64,000 bases of DNA from Natrinema sp046097095 (GCF_046097095.1 NZ_CP175698.1:2728001-2792000); one strand, 5' to 3'. Numbered from the stretch's first letter, positions 16,357 to 24,151 are shown. Numbers and translations are program-made. Notes: generated by a model from the letters alone, not told the origin.

Positions 16357-16541
16357 TTACTCGTCCAAGTCGGCTACTGCGCGGTCGATGTATTCGAACT
16401 CTCATTCGATGAGTGCCTGCAGTTCAACTTCGAGCAACCGAGTATCGCCAAGGGCTGGTAGCGGTGCATCACCGACAGGATGTCGTCAAGCGTGTCCCGG
16501 CTCTCCTTGATTTCCGAAACCGGATTATCGAGAGTCGTCAT
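16357..16541 (-). pseudogene. decayed small gene of unknown function
   Basis: From an ATG at 16541 (minus strand) the frame gives a plausible helical acidic peptide (MTTLDNPVSEIKESRDTLDD) for about 33 codons. It then needs a frameshift into GDTRLLEVELQALIE, an in-frame TGA, and EFEYIDRAVADLDE before the final TAA. The pieces join into one coherent protein with two lesions. Function unknown. Confidence 0.4.
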
Positions 16542-16624
16542 TCGTTCCTGTCATCTCTTCCCTGTAGTATGTATTTTGACAACGTGAACATCAGGGTTAA
16601 CCCCGACGGCGTCGAACGCAGGGT

Positions 16625-16777
16625 ATGGGTAAGGAACCGTGGCCGGACGATATCGAGGAGACAACTCTCGGGCACCCTGAAGAAGACTGGGACGGTCTTC
16701 TCGGTGACCGAGACCCGAACGTTGGGAAGGAACCGTGGCCGGACGAACTCGTTTCTGATGGTAGTGATAACGATTAA
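16625..16777 (+). CDS. small acidic protein with a duplicated GKEPWPD motif (putative)
   Basis: 50 residues. MGKEPWPDD opens the protein and GKEPWPDE recurs 32 residues later, encoded by a perfect 20-bp direct repeat in the same frame. The composition (many Asp, Glu, Gly, Trp) is typical of haloarchaeal proteins rather than chance DNA. No clear Shine-Dalgarno is seen. Function unknown. It could be a remnant of a longer repeat protein. Confidence 0.35.
   Translation: MGKEPWPDDIEETTLGHPEEDWDGLLGDRDPNVGKEPWPDELVSDGSDND
16631..16746 (+). repeat. 20-bp direct repeat within the small repeat-containing gene
   Basis: AAGGAACCGTGGCCGGACGA occurs at 16631-16650 and 16727-16746, offset by 96 bases (32 codons), so both copies encode the same residues. 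Confidence 0.75.
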
Positions 16778-17295
16778 TCGGGGATCGTGTTCTCAGCACC
16801 CTGTTTCATAGATGGGGTCTGTGAATGTCACCCGAAGATTCGTATACCAGCCTGGGCGAGGGGGTGCGTCCGCTCATCAAACACCGTGAGTTCTTATCGC
16901 TCCATAATGCGTGGAACACTCGCTAGACGCTAATCGCCAGCTCAGGATGTGCTAAACTAGACAGTGCCGTCTACACCTTGTAGTCAACTTTCCGACTTTA
17001 TAGGGTGCTCCAAGAGAAACAATCTGTATGCAGAGCCAACGACTATCCAGACTATTGGAAGCAGGTCTTCCAGCCCGACCCCGTGGGGATGCGCACAGAT
17101 GTATACGACCGACCCGATGTATGCACCTCGCGGTGGTTCAACGGCTCACCAAGTGCATATATTCACGGCGATTGGCGTCAGTCTTCGCGCCGATTACGAT
17201 GATGGCCTTCATCCCCTTTATAGCGAGCAGGCTCTTGTTCACCGCAGAACAACGCACTAGCACCCCCCGTGCATACTCACGCACTTAAACCCACT

Positions 17296-17559
17296 ATGGC
17301 AACCGACCGAACCAGCCTGAAACTGACCGATGAACGGAAGCAACTCTTTGACCAGGCGAGTCAGATAGTGGCTCGTGACAAAGCGGACGACCCGCCTCGT
17401 AGCGACGTTATTGACGCTGCACTCACCCACCTCATTGAGAGCCAAGAGAACCTTGACGACGTCCGCGACCAGTATCCGCCGCAACAGGTCAAACGGTGCT
17501 GCAACACGTCCGTGCTTGGACTGCGATATCGAACGGCCATTGAGTCAAATTGGCGATGA
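17296..17559 (+). CDS. small haloarchaeal DNA-binding-like orphan (DUF7386-like)
   Basis: 87 residues from the ATG at 17296 (MATDRTSLKLTDERKQLF); the upstream extension to 17269 is not needed. A short beta strand followed by two helices resembles a ribbon-helix-helix unit, and the C-terminal NTSVLGLRYRTAIESNWR is a pattern I associate with small haloarchaeal plasmid/provirus proteins. The family assignment is from memory and tentative. It probably acts as a small regulator of the element. Confidence 0.6.
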   Translation: MATDRTSLKLTDERKQLFDQASQIVARDKADDPPRSDVIDAALTHLIESQENLDDVRDQYPPQQVKRCCNTSVLGLRYRTAIESNWR

Positions 17560-17780
17560 CCACGCCAGCAGACCGAGTGTCGCTGACGAAGAGGAAACGT
17601 CATTCGTCCATGGATGAACGGTTGAGGAATCGATATCGAACCTAGCGCTACTTTGGAGACTCAGCACTCTAGGTAAATACTAACATACATAGGATATAAA
17701 ATATTTTATAGTATCCCAGGTGATGTAGAGCCCTGAAGCGGGGCAACCCGTTCTTCTCCTCCTGCAAGAGGAATCACAGT
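17560..17780. other. intergenic, nothing recognised
   Basis: AT-rich stretch (17690-17715 is especially A/T rich) before a decayed small gene. No frame with coding character. Confidence 0.35.
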
Positions 17781-18041
17781 ATGCCCGATGACAAAACTAA
17801 TGGAAGCAAACGTCCGGGCTTGCAGCCGATTCCATAGTCGCACAGATCGTCTGCAAGGACCCCGACAAGGAAGAGTGGGATCAAGAAGCAGACGGAGGTG
17901 AACAGCTCACTCAATGCATAATTTGATGGATGGAAGAACCGAGAAGGCGAACTCATTGGCGCATCTGTCTTTTTGACGGCTGAAGATGTCAGGGTAGTTC
18001 GTGAAGAAGGTTCCATAGAGATCGAAATCAGCCAGTAGTAA
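17781..18041 (+). pseudogene. decayed small gene of unknown function
   Basis: ATG at 17781 starts MPDDKTNGSKRPGLQPIP and hits TAG after 18 codons. A neighbouring frame continues IVAQIVCKDPDKEEWDQEAD and stops at a TGA. A third frame gives WKNREGELIGASVFLTAEDV and finishes with ISQ and tandem stops near 18036-18041. The three segments abut and read as one about 85-residue protein with two frameshifts. Family not recognised. Confidence 0.45.
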
Positions 18042-18057
18042 CTGTGTTGTTAGACCG

Positions 18058-18822
18058 TTACTCGAACGGATCTTCATTCAGACTGGAGGGATAAACGGGA
18101 ACATCCTCTAAACCGTACGTATCAAGAACATCATCAACTAAGGTCTCCAGCCATCCGCCTGCTACAGGCGAGATATACACCTCCTGTATCAATGTCGAAG
18201 GCTCTACGGTAACTGGCCTTCCAGGCGAGGACTCTCGTGCGACCTTATCTACGAAGTTCTCATTAACAGGGGTGCCGTCCGGCGGTTCGAAATTAGAGAT
18301 GACTGCTCGAAACTCTGATTCAGGTTCAAAACTTTCCCGCTTGAAAAAGAATGGAGAGATACGGTTTACTGTGATATCTGGGCTATTAGAGTAGTCAATA
18401 TACTCCACCTGACCGCTCACGATCTCGTGATTACTGTCCAAAGCAGAGAGGAACTGAGAGGCAGTGGTTTTGATAGCCACTTCTTTTCCTTTCTGTTGAT
18501 ACACCTGCCACATAGCAGCAGTCTCTTCGGAAGCCTCGTGCCAACAGTTGATGTAGGTCGAATATCGTAATGCATCGTAGAAAGCCCGGACGAACTGTTC
18601 CGGGTCAGAGACTCGGTCTGATACTCCTTCAGCAATCTCTCTCAGTTTCGCAGGCGGAAGTGCCCCCTCGTATGAGTCGAAGAACCCAGCAGCACGAGAA
18701 AACCAGAGTGCATTATTCTCCAACATAGAAACGAACTGCGTGAAATCGATATAACGCCACAACTCTGTATCTGAGGCTGGTTGAGCAGGCTTCCACTCTT
18801 CGTCAGGGAAGATATTGTTCAT
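18058..18822 (-). CDS. DUF2971 domain protein
   Basis: 254 residues from the ATG at 18822; the frame also offers an ATG at 18867, but that lies next to the TATA-like box of the divergent promoter. DUF2971 hallmarks: an N-terminal LWRYIDFTQF and NNALWFSRAAGFFDSYEG, a central CWHEASEETAAMWQVY, GKEVAIKT, and FFFKRESFEPESEFRAVI. DUF2971 proteins are frequent orphans of defence islands and phages; the biochemical role is not established. It is divergent from a three-gene operon with which it shares a short promoter region, so it may be the regulator, partner or immunity gene of that operon. Confidence 0.75.
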   Translation of the reverse strand: MNNIFPDEEWKPAQPASDTELWRYIDFTQFVSMLENNALWFSRAAGFFDSYEGALPPAKLREIAEGVSDRVSDPEQFVRAFYDALRYSTYINCWHEASEETAAMWQVYQQKGKEVAIKTTASQFLSALDSNHEIVSGQVEYIDYSNSPDITVNRISPFFFKRESFEPESEFRAVISNFEPPDGTPVNENFVDKVARESSPGRPVTVEPSTLIQEVYISPVAGGWLETLVDDVLDTYGLEDVPVYPSSLNEDPFE

Positions 18823-18867
18823 TCCAACTGATTCACCGGTTCTCACTGGCTCTGTTGAACGGAACAT

Positions 18868-18916
18868 CCATAAATTATAACGTATTCGACCCGCACCTTC
18901 GACTAGAGGACTTACC
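18868..18916. promoter_or_regulatory. short bidirectional promoter
   Basis: ATAAATTATAACG at about 18871-18883 is TATA-like on both strands. Rightward, a transcript starting about 27 nt away would carry GAGG and reach the GTG at 18917. Leftward, it would leave a short leader before the ATG at 18822. The two operons are therefore likely to be transcribed together. Confidence 0.5.
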
Positions 18917-19585
18917 GTGAGTAAAGACGGTCAAAACCCACAGCACACACAGACGGTCTTTTCGAGGTTCACCCATCTTGAGTCCGAACTCGACTGTCTG
19001 CTTCTGGCTGTGAAGAACATGCTTGCGGATTATCGTGAGTTCCATCCAGACTTCCCAATTAACCCTGGAGAAGATGCCGATGAAGACGAAGACCCAGAGG
19101 AAGCTGCTCGCAAAGAGCTGAAAACTCTCTGCGGGCACCGGTCGCGGTTTGGTGGGAACTTCTCTCAGTTGGAGGCCAGGCTGAATGGGAAACTAGACGA
19201 AACGTCGTTCGATGCCTACACAGCGACCCAAATCGATCTGGAAGCCCTCGATGAGATTTTAGGTACAGAGACTGCCTCCTTGCCACTGGTCGAACTTGAC
19301 CCCGAGTACTTTGACAAAATCGATGCGTATGATGTGCAGGCTGGGCAGTTCGGTGCCAGTGAAACACCGATCCTGATCCCAATCCAAGTCGAAGACGACA
19401 TCGTCATTTATTGGGATCCGTTAGCCGATTACTACGACAACGAGAACGATGATCCAGTGGAGATGACTCTCAGCGAGACCACGTTTCTCCGTCTTTGGAG
19501 CAGAGCGGAACGCGCTCGCTGGACTCTCTGGATCGACGGACAGGAGCAAAAGAAGATGGCTGAGTTCATGGAGACAGATCAATGA
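18917..19585 (+). CDS. hypothetical protein, first gene of a three-gene operon
   Basis: 222 residues from a GTG preceded by GAGG. The N-terminal half is helical with an acidic loop (DADEDEDPEE). The C-terminal half is beta-rich with ILIPIQVEDDIVIYWDPLAD followed by a Leu/Trp-rich helix; this faintly recalls the second half of papain-like C39 folds, but I see no clear catalytic Cys/His pair and do not assign it. The stop overlaps the ATG of the next gene. Function unknown. The operon context with a HEPN-like protein suggests a defence or toxin-type complex. Confidence 0.55.
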   Translation: MSKDGQNPQHTQTVFSRFTHLESELDCLLLAVKNMLADYREFHPDFPINPGEDADEDEDPEEAARKELKTLCGHRSRFGGNFSQLEARLNGKLDETSFDAYTATQIDLEALDEILGTETASLPLVELDPEYFDKIDAYDVQAGQFGASETPILIPIQVEDDIVIYWDPLADYYDNENDDPVEMTLSETTFLRLWSRAERARWTLWIDGQEQKKMAEFMETDQ

Positions 19586-20535
19586 GCATCCAACAAACCC
19601 GGATTAGTGATGAAGCTCTGACGTTCCCAGCAGGTACGGGAGAAGAGAGCGTGAAGAACCGTATTGAAGGCCACCTTCGCTACCACTACAGTAGAAGGCT
19701 GTTCGTCCAAGATGTCGAGGAGTCAGAGGACGGTTACTACGTGAAAGTCGGGATTGCGTATCCACGCGACGTTTCAGACTGTCGGAAACAGGACAATGTC
19801 CTGAAGATGGTAAACATAGGAGACGTGAAAACCTTGTACGCTTCTCCAATGGATGACGGCTACTACCGGATGAAGCTCCCCGACAGGAGTGACCTGTACG
19901 ATGCTTTCAAAGAGCGTCACAAGGATATTCTGACCCGGTTGGACTGGTCAATGGCGCGTGCCATATACAGCAAGGTCTACAAGCTGACGCCTGTCCGGAA
20001 CCAGTTGAACTCGGTCATTGAGATTGTGGACTTCATTCGCCATGAAGCACCGGACACTGTTAGAAGACTGGAAAACGCTCAGACCACTTCTAACACGAGA
20101 GACTATCTAGAGGTCTTCGAGGAACTTGGTTATGTCCGGATTGAGGACGGAACGATGTACCAAGGCCCGAAGATGGAGTCCGCAGATATGCAGGGTCTCC
20201 AAGAGGAGGACATCATCGGGGACATCATCGATGAGGGATACTACTTGCTTCGGCAGAAGCTGGGTCTAGCGATGCTGAACCACTTCCCGAAGTTCGCTAA
20301 TGCGTATTACCTTAGTGCTCTCCGTCGGAGCGACCCAGAGCTTCACCTGAGCGTTGAGGACATTGCTGAGAATCTGCAGGCCGAGTACCAAGACGACACT
20401 ACGGATACGTGGAAGCTTGGACGGAAGCTGGAATCACTTCACGATGCTGGTGTCCTGAAATTCCAGGATCGAGAGGTCACCAGTCGAGGCGATGTCTACA
20501 ACAGTGTGGAACCAACTATCCCCTCTATCGGGTAA
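19582..20535 (+). CDS. hypothetical protein, second gene of the operon
   Basis: 317 residues. The N-terminal 100 are mixed alpha/beta, and the remainder is helical with what look like two winged-helix-like units (about 125-200 and 235-300: DIAENLQAEY, GRKLESLHDAGVLKFQDREV). The architecture is compatible with a DNA-binding or adaptor subunit. The ATG overlaps the preceding stop (ATGA). No family recognised. Confidence 0.55.
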   Translation: MSIQQTRISDEALTFPAGTGEESVKNRIEGHLRYHYSRRLFVQDVEESEDGYYVKVGIAYPRDVSDCRKQDNVLKMVNIGDVKTLYASPMDDGYYRMKLPDRSDLYDAFKERHKDILTRLDWSMARAIYSKVYKLTPVRNQLNSVIEIVDFIRHEAPDTVRRLENAQTTSNTRDYLEVFEELGYVRIEDGTMYQGPKMESADMQGLQEEDIIGDIIDEGYYLLRQKLGLAMLNHFPKFANAYYLSALRRSDPELHLSVEDIAENLQAEYQDDTTDTWKLGRKLESLHDAGVLKFQDREVTSRGDVYNSVEPTIPSIG

Positions 20536-20551
20536 TCCATATTGGTTTCTC

Positions 20552-21364
20552 ATGTCTGAAGATCCGCCGCCTGGCTGGGGTGAGCCTGTCCCTGCAGATG
20601 AAGTGATGGATAACTTCGTTGAGAACCTTCAATCGATGGATGATGTCCAAGCCTTAGAGCTGTTTGAGCATTTCCTTGTCAATTCTCCTGCTTCAGAGGA
20701 TGAAGAAGGAGCAGACTCAATCTCCTACTTGACTCTCTCAAAGAAGTTCTTGGAAATTCATAAGGAATCAAAGCAGATTGAAAGCACCTATGAACAGTAT
20801 TTTCAGCAGATTGATGCAGAGGATATGCCTCCGGAAGCACATCCAAAGCGGATGGAGGCAATGACCGTTAAGAAAGCCAAAAAGAAGGATCTCACTGAGG
20901 ACTTAGTCCTGTTCTACAGCCTTGCTCAAGAGGTCATTGTGAATCTGTCTAAGCAACTGACTGAGAACCGGATACAGGGTTCTGATCCCCTTGGTTTTGA
21001 AAGTGAAAGGACTTCGTCGAACTTTGCACCCGAAATCAGGGGCACTATTCAGGATAATGACGATGCTGAAAAGATAGCTGACGAACTCCTGTCTCAACCT
21101 CAGCGGGAGAAATACCTGTACTACACCGACGAGATTGGGAAGACAACTCATGATGACTTAGTTCACATTCGTAGTAATCTTCGCAATCAGCTAATCCACA
21201 ATGTCCACGAGAGACAGACACTGGACTCCTTCAACGACATAGAAGGTGAATTAGTGAAGTGCGTTGGTACGATCAATCGACTCAGTTTGTTGGTCGATAA
21301 TAAAGTGGCCATCGAGGTAAAGAAAGCAGATGACGGCGATTACATCATAACCGATAGCGATTAA
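20552..21364 (+). CDS. HEPN-like protein with an Rx4H motif, third gene of the operon
   Basis: 270 residues from the ATG at 20552, 16 nt after the preceding stop; the frame is open from 20492, but the extension overlaps the upstream gene and looks unnatural. Almost entirely helical. Near the C-terminus RSNLRNQLIHNVHE contains R211 to H216, the RN-x3-H form of the HEPN ribonuclease motif, flanked by hydrophobic helices. HEPN proteins cleave RNA in toxin-antitoxin, abortive-infection and CRISPR systems. The two upstream coupled genes could be its sensor or control subunits. The motif is short, so the assignment is tentative. Confidence 0.5.
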   Translation: MSEDPPPGWGEPVPADEVMDNFVENLQSMDDVQALELFEHFLVNSPASEDEEGADSISYLTLSKKFLEIHKESKQIESTYEQYFQQIDAEDMPPEAHPKRMEAMTVKKAKKKDLTEDLVLFYSLAQEVIVNLSKQLTENRIQGSDPLGFESERTSSNFAPEIRGTIQDNDDAEKIADELLSQPQREKYLYYTDEIGKTTHDDLVHIRSNLRNQLIHNVHERQTLDSFNDIEGELVKCVGTINRLSLLVDNKVAIEVKKADDGDYIITDSD

Positions 21365-21687
21365 CGCGAACTCGAATGTTCATTCTCAGAAGTATCTCAA
21401 CCAAGTGTCGAAGGTGTCTCTCTCGGGCCTACTTAGCGAAGTCGGTGAAGAACGAGCACGTAAACTCCTAACCGAAGAGGTCGAAGCTTCTAATGCTGAC
21501 GAGTAGCTGTAGCAGCAGAAAGCAGCGTGAGACGCCGGTGCTGGCTCCCCATCCTCAATGAGGCCATTGTGTACTCATCAGTACCCAAGGGGTGTGAGAC
21601 GGGTAATCCGTGAACTCACTCTAGGCTAAGGCGAACGATCCAACCACTGGCGGCATGACGACGGAGGCTACCGTGTCGTGACCGTGT
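21365..21687. other. intergenic with a possible gene remnant
   Basis: An open plus-strand stretch ending at TAG 21504-21506 reads as the tail of a helical acidic protein (EVGEERARKLLTEEVEASNA), with no start or upstream partner in its own frame. This is probably debris of a former gene. The remainder shows nothing. Confidence 0.3.
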
Positions 21688-21870
21688 TTAGGCACGGTCA
21701 GTAGCCACATCACCCTCATCGTCACTGCCGACGGTCATCAAGACAGCCGTCCAGACCGCCCAACCGACCAAGGCCACTACGATGACAGCGAGAGCCACTT
21801 GGACGACCAGCATGATAGCCAGAAACACGTATTTAGTGATTACGTCCATCACGATGGACTGGATATTCAT
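21688..21870 (-). CDS. small membrane protein
   Basis: 60 residues, with one long or two short hydrophobic segments spanning about residues 10-46 and an acidic tail (GSDDEGDVATDRA). AGGTGA with a 6-nt spacer precedes the ATG at 21870. It lies 10 nt downstream of another small minus-strand frame, suggesting a mini-operon. Such small membrane proteins are common in haloarchaeal viruses and plasmids. Function unknown. Confidence 0.5.
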   Translation of the reverse strand: MNIQSIVMDVITKYVFLAIMLVVQVALAVIVVALVGWAVWTAVLMTVGSDDEGDVATDRA

Positions 21871-21880
21871 CAGTAATCAC

Positions 21881-22099
21881 CTACCGCACGACGCCCGGAG
21901 GCGTCGTATTCACACAATCGCCAATCATGAGCCTGCCATCACTCTCGGGTTCGATTTTTGCGACCGTACCTGAGGGACCGTCCGTGGGATGGTCAGTAAC
22001 TGGTATCAGGGCGTTCGATCCCTTGTGTCCAACCGACAAACCAGCGGTACTCAGCAGTGGCGCGCCTGCTCTCCCCGTCGGGATGCAATATTCAACCAT
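21881..22099 (-). CDS. hypothetical small protein (putative)
   Basis: 72 residues from the ATG at 22099 (MVEYCIPTGRAGAPLL). A TATATAT box on the minus strand (about 22117-22125) lies about 22 nt upstream, fitting a leaderless transcript. It is followed after 10 nt by the small membrane protein gene. No domain recognised. The opposite strand is also open here, so coding status is uncertain. Confidence 0.4.
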   Translation of the reverse strand: MVEYCIPTGRAGAPLLSTAGLSVGHKGSNALIPVTDHPTDGPSGTVAKIEPESDGRLMIGDCVNTTPPGVVR

Positions 22100-22227
22100 T
22101 TCGAACGGTGATTGTGATATATACAGTGTAAATGCACCCACTGGGCAAGTGACCAGGGTCTGGATGGTTTCTCAGATGCTAGAGGAGAATAATCAGAACT
22201 AAAAACGCCAATTCGGTCGAGTAGGAT

Positions 22228-23010
22228 ATGGCAGGTACAGATGGAGAACAATTGCGTGATATCCTTTCGAAGCGATACTGGCTCGTTGAAGCACTCTCTG
22301 AGAAACCGAAAACGAAACCCGAGCTCGTGGATGAACTGGAGTCTTCCCGCTCAACGATCAATCGAGCAATCGATGAGCTTCTCGATGTCGGGTGTGTCGA
22401 ACCCATGCAACCAACAAGACAACAGTTCCAACTTACCATGGCGGGACAGGCAGCTCTTCAATTTCATCGTGATTACCGGGCGGAAACTGAGCGGATTCAA
22501 ACAAACACCGCGCTGTTAAACACACTTCCTGCTGATTCCCTCGATAAGGCATTCCTCGCTGAGGCAGACGTGTACTCGTCAGTTCGAACTCCAGACATCG
22601 CACATCAGCCCGGCACGGAACCACTGGAAGAGGCTAACAGGATGATCGGAACGGCACCGGTTGTCCAGCGCGAATATTTTGACAACTTCATGGGACGACT
22701 CCAAGAGGGTGGATTCGAGTTGGAGCTGATTCTCGAATCCTCTCTTGTTGAAGCCATAGAACAAAGCTATGAGGACGAATTTGCAGCACTCATGGGGTTT
22801 GATACTGTTATCGCATATGTTACTGAGGAGCCACTCCCCTACGCTCTCTGGGTGATCGAACAGACCACATCCGAATACGCTGGGATTACACTGTACGAAG
22901 ACGGTGGGCTGAAAGGCACAATCGTCAACGACACTGATACTGCTATTGCGTGGACGAGAAACCAGTACGCGGAGTATCGAGAAGCTGCATCTAAATTTAC
23001 ACAATTTTGA
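22228..23010 (+). CDS. winged-helix transcriptional regulator of the FilR1/DUF1724 type
   Basis: 260 residues. Residues about 10-75 form the winged helix (LVEALSEKPKTKPELVDELE, STINRAIDELLDVGCVEP). Residues 90-250 are the mixed alpha/beta FilR1-middle domain common in haloarchaeal and methanogen regulators (EYFDNFMGRL, LPYALWVIEQ, ITLYEDGGLKGTI). Stand-alone; the target is unknown, and neighbours are small orphans. These regulators typically act as one-component sensors or repressors. Confidence 0.8.
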   Translation: MAGTDGEQLRDILSKRYWLVEALSEKPKTKPELVDELESSRSTINRAIDELLDVGCVEPMQPTRQQFQLTMAGQAALQFHRDYRAETERIQTNTALLNTLPADSLDKAFLAEADVYSSVRTPDIAHQPGTEPLEEANRMIGTAPVVQREYFDNFMGRLQEGGFELELILESSLVEAIEQSYEDEFAALMGFDTVIAYVTEEPLPYALWVIEQTTSEYAGITLYEDGGLKGTIVNDTDTAIAWTRNQYAEYREAASKFTQF

Positions 23011-23248
23011 TTTTCGGTCCTATCACGCGCAGTTGCCAGTAGTGGGTCTCGTCCGAACTCATTACGCACCAAGGTAACGAACGACGACAGTGGGATCTTG
23101 ATACAACAGTTGAGGACGATCGTGTGAGTGAGACGTTGCAGAACATCGCTACAAGCGACGACTGACGCCTACAGAATTGACAATATCGTCGCTCTAGACG
23201 TGACCAGAAATACAGTTGATTAAGTCAGTCGAGACGGCTTAGTTACAT
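23011..23248. other. intergenic with a short open fragment
   Basis: A plus-strand open piece (about 23050-23162) ending ETLQNIATSDD has coding-like composition but no start, so it may be a gene tail left from a deletion. A TATA-like GATTAAG near 23218 lies about 28 nt before the next ATG. Confidence 0.3.
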
Positions 23249-23422
23249 ATGCAGATCGTTGCAGACACCGAGGACGGTAAACCAGTCGTCCGCATCCGGT
23301 GCCCGAGCTGCCGGACCGAAATCGACACACCGTATGCGCTCAAGCACGGCACAAAGATCGACTGCCCCGAATGCCGGGAAACAATCCTGTTCACAGTCAA
23401 AACAGAGATCGTTCCCCAATGA
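23249..23422 (+). CDS. small zinc-ribbon protein
   Basis: 57 residues too short for many gene finders. Two CxxC knuckles (RCPSCRTE and DCPECRET, 20 residues apart) form a compact zinc ribbon between short beta strands. The ATG fits a leaderless transcript from the TATA-like box near 23218. The stop overlaps the next gene's ATG, making a two-gene unit. A role in transcription or nucleic-acid binding is likely but unproven. Confidence 0.65.
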   Translation: MQIVADTEDGKPVVRIRCPSCRTEIDTPYALKHGTKIDCPECRETILFTVKTEIVPQ

Positions 23423-23586
23423 CAGCCATGAACGACCTTAGCATCCCGACCGATGATGAAACGCGCGAGCGAGTCCGCGAAGCACTCGAAGAAGCCGACC
23501 AGCACGACGAAATTGAATATCTCGATTCTCTTCTCACCGTAATTGAGTACGAGCGCGACGACACGTTTGACACCGACCTATACTGA
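23419..23586 (+). CDS. small acidic protein coupled to the zinc-ribbon gene
   Basis: 55 residues from the ATG at 23419, which overlaps the preceding TGA. Strongly acidic and helical (ERVREALEEADQHDEIEYLD). No domain recognised. Translational coupling suggests it works with the zinc-ribbon protein. Confidence 0.55.
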   Translation: MTAMNDLSIPTDDETRERVREALEEADQHDEIEYLDSLLTVIEYERDDTFDTDLY

Positions 23587-23678
23587 CAACACGGACGGAA
23601 CACCACCAGCACGACCGGAGCGCCGTTCCCGTGGTGTATGCGGACTAGATAGTCTGAACTATCGTAGCTCAGACTCCC

Positions 23679-23786
23679 TTATCCTAACACTCCGAGTAAC
23701 CCGGCAACCCCGGTCACGATCATACTGGCACCAAGCAGGAGCAGTCATATCTGCCGCGGATCGACTGCTTCACGAAGCGACGACAT
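23679..23786 (-). pseudogene. small membrane-protein frame interrupted by a TGA
   Basis: ATG at 23786 reads MSSLREAVDPRQI, then TGA, then in the same frame LLLLGASMIVTGVAGLLGVL and TAA. A single TGG to TGA change would explain it. The intact form would be a 35-residue single-span membrane peptide. Confidence 0.35.
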
Positions 23787-23982
23787 GTGTCAATAAACGA
23801 CTCGGCCCCACTTAGTTCACTGCACTCTCACCAGGGTACCCATTGGGGTAGCCGGTTCTCTAATGTCGCGCCAGATGTTCGGCTCAGAATAACGACATCG
23901 CCGGCCGTCTCCGATATTCTACGTATTGAAGCGAGCCGAGTAGACTAATCGACACCGTACAAGAGTGGTCACGGTGACCGCC

Positions 23983-24002
23983 CGGAACCGCTTGCGGTTC
24001 CG
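23983..24002. repeat. perfect inverted repeat (hairpin)
   Basis: CGGAACCGC and GCGGTTCCG flank a 2-nt TT spacer. It could be a dispersed repeat, a recombination remnant or a terminator stem; no T-tract follows. Confidence 0.55.
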
Positions 24003-24151
24003 CGTTGCAGCCCTCGAGGTGCCGATCGACCACGTCGAACGCGGCGTAGCGGACTGATTCCAGTCTCGCTGGTCGCTCGCACGAACGTGAGCGGCTTTCG
24101 TATGGACGCAGCCGTCTTATAGCTCATCGGACCGACGGACTACCGTCGACG

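Larger units (their letters stand above)
16542..17295. other. gene-poor stretch between small orphans
   Basis: Apart from the small repeat-containing frame at 16625-16777, I see no supported gene. Plus-strand frames near 17005-17290 have some coding-like composition (ANDYPDYWKQVFQPDP) but overlap each other in three frames and have no start signals. This may be remnant DNA. Confidence 0.35.
1..24100. mobile_element. lower-G+C accessory region, probable integrated element and defence island
   Basis: This stretch is visibly less G+C rich than everything after about 24.1 kb and uses more AT-ending codons. Gene content is accessory: HNH nuclease, PolB-exonuclease-like protein, restriction-methylase, SNF2 helicase, extra TBP-like protein, HEPN-like protein, DUF2971 protein, many small orphans and several decayed genes. 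I see no integrase, transposase or clear attachment repeat inside the window, so the left edge probably lies outside it and the right edge is placed only by composition and gene content. It may be several elements side by side rather than one. Confidence 0.6.
23587..24151. other. boundary region between accessory DNA and polysaccharide locus
   Basis: No intact gene. It contains a broken small membrane-protein frame on the minus strand (23679-23786), a 13-bp palindrome GGTCACGGTGACC at 23967-23979, and a perfect hairpin at 23983-24002. It also has an orphan C-terminal-looking frame (RVAALEVPIDHVERGVAD, ending about 24057). G+C rises sharply across it. A TATA-like string near 24114-24120 could drive the gene at 24152. 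Confidence 0.4.
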
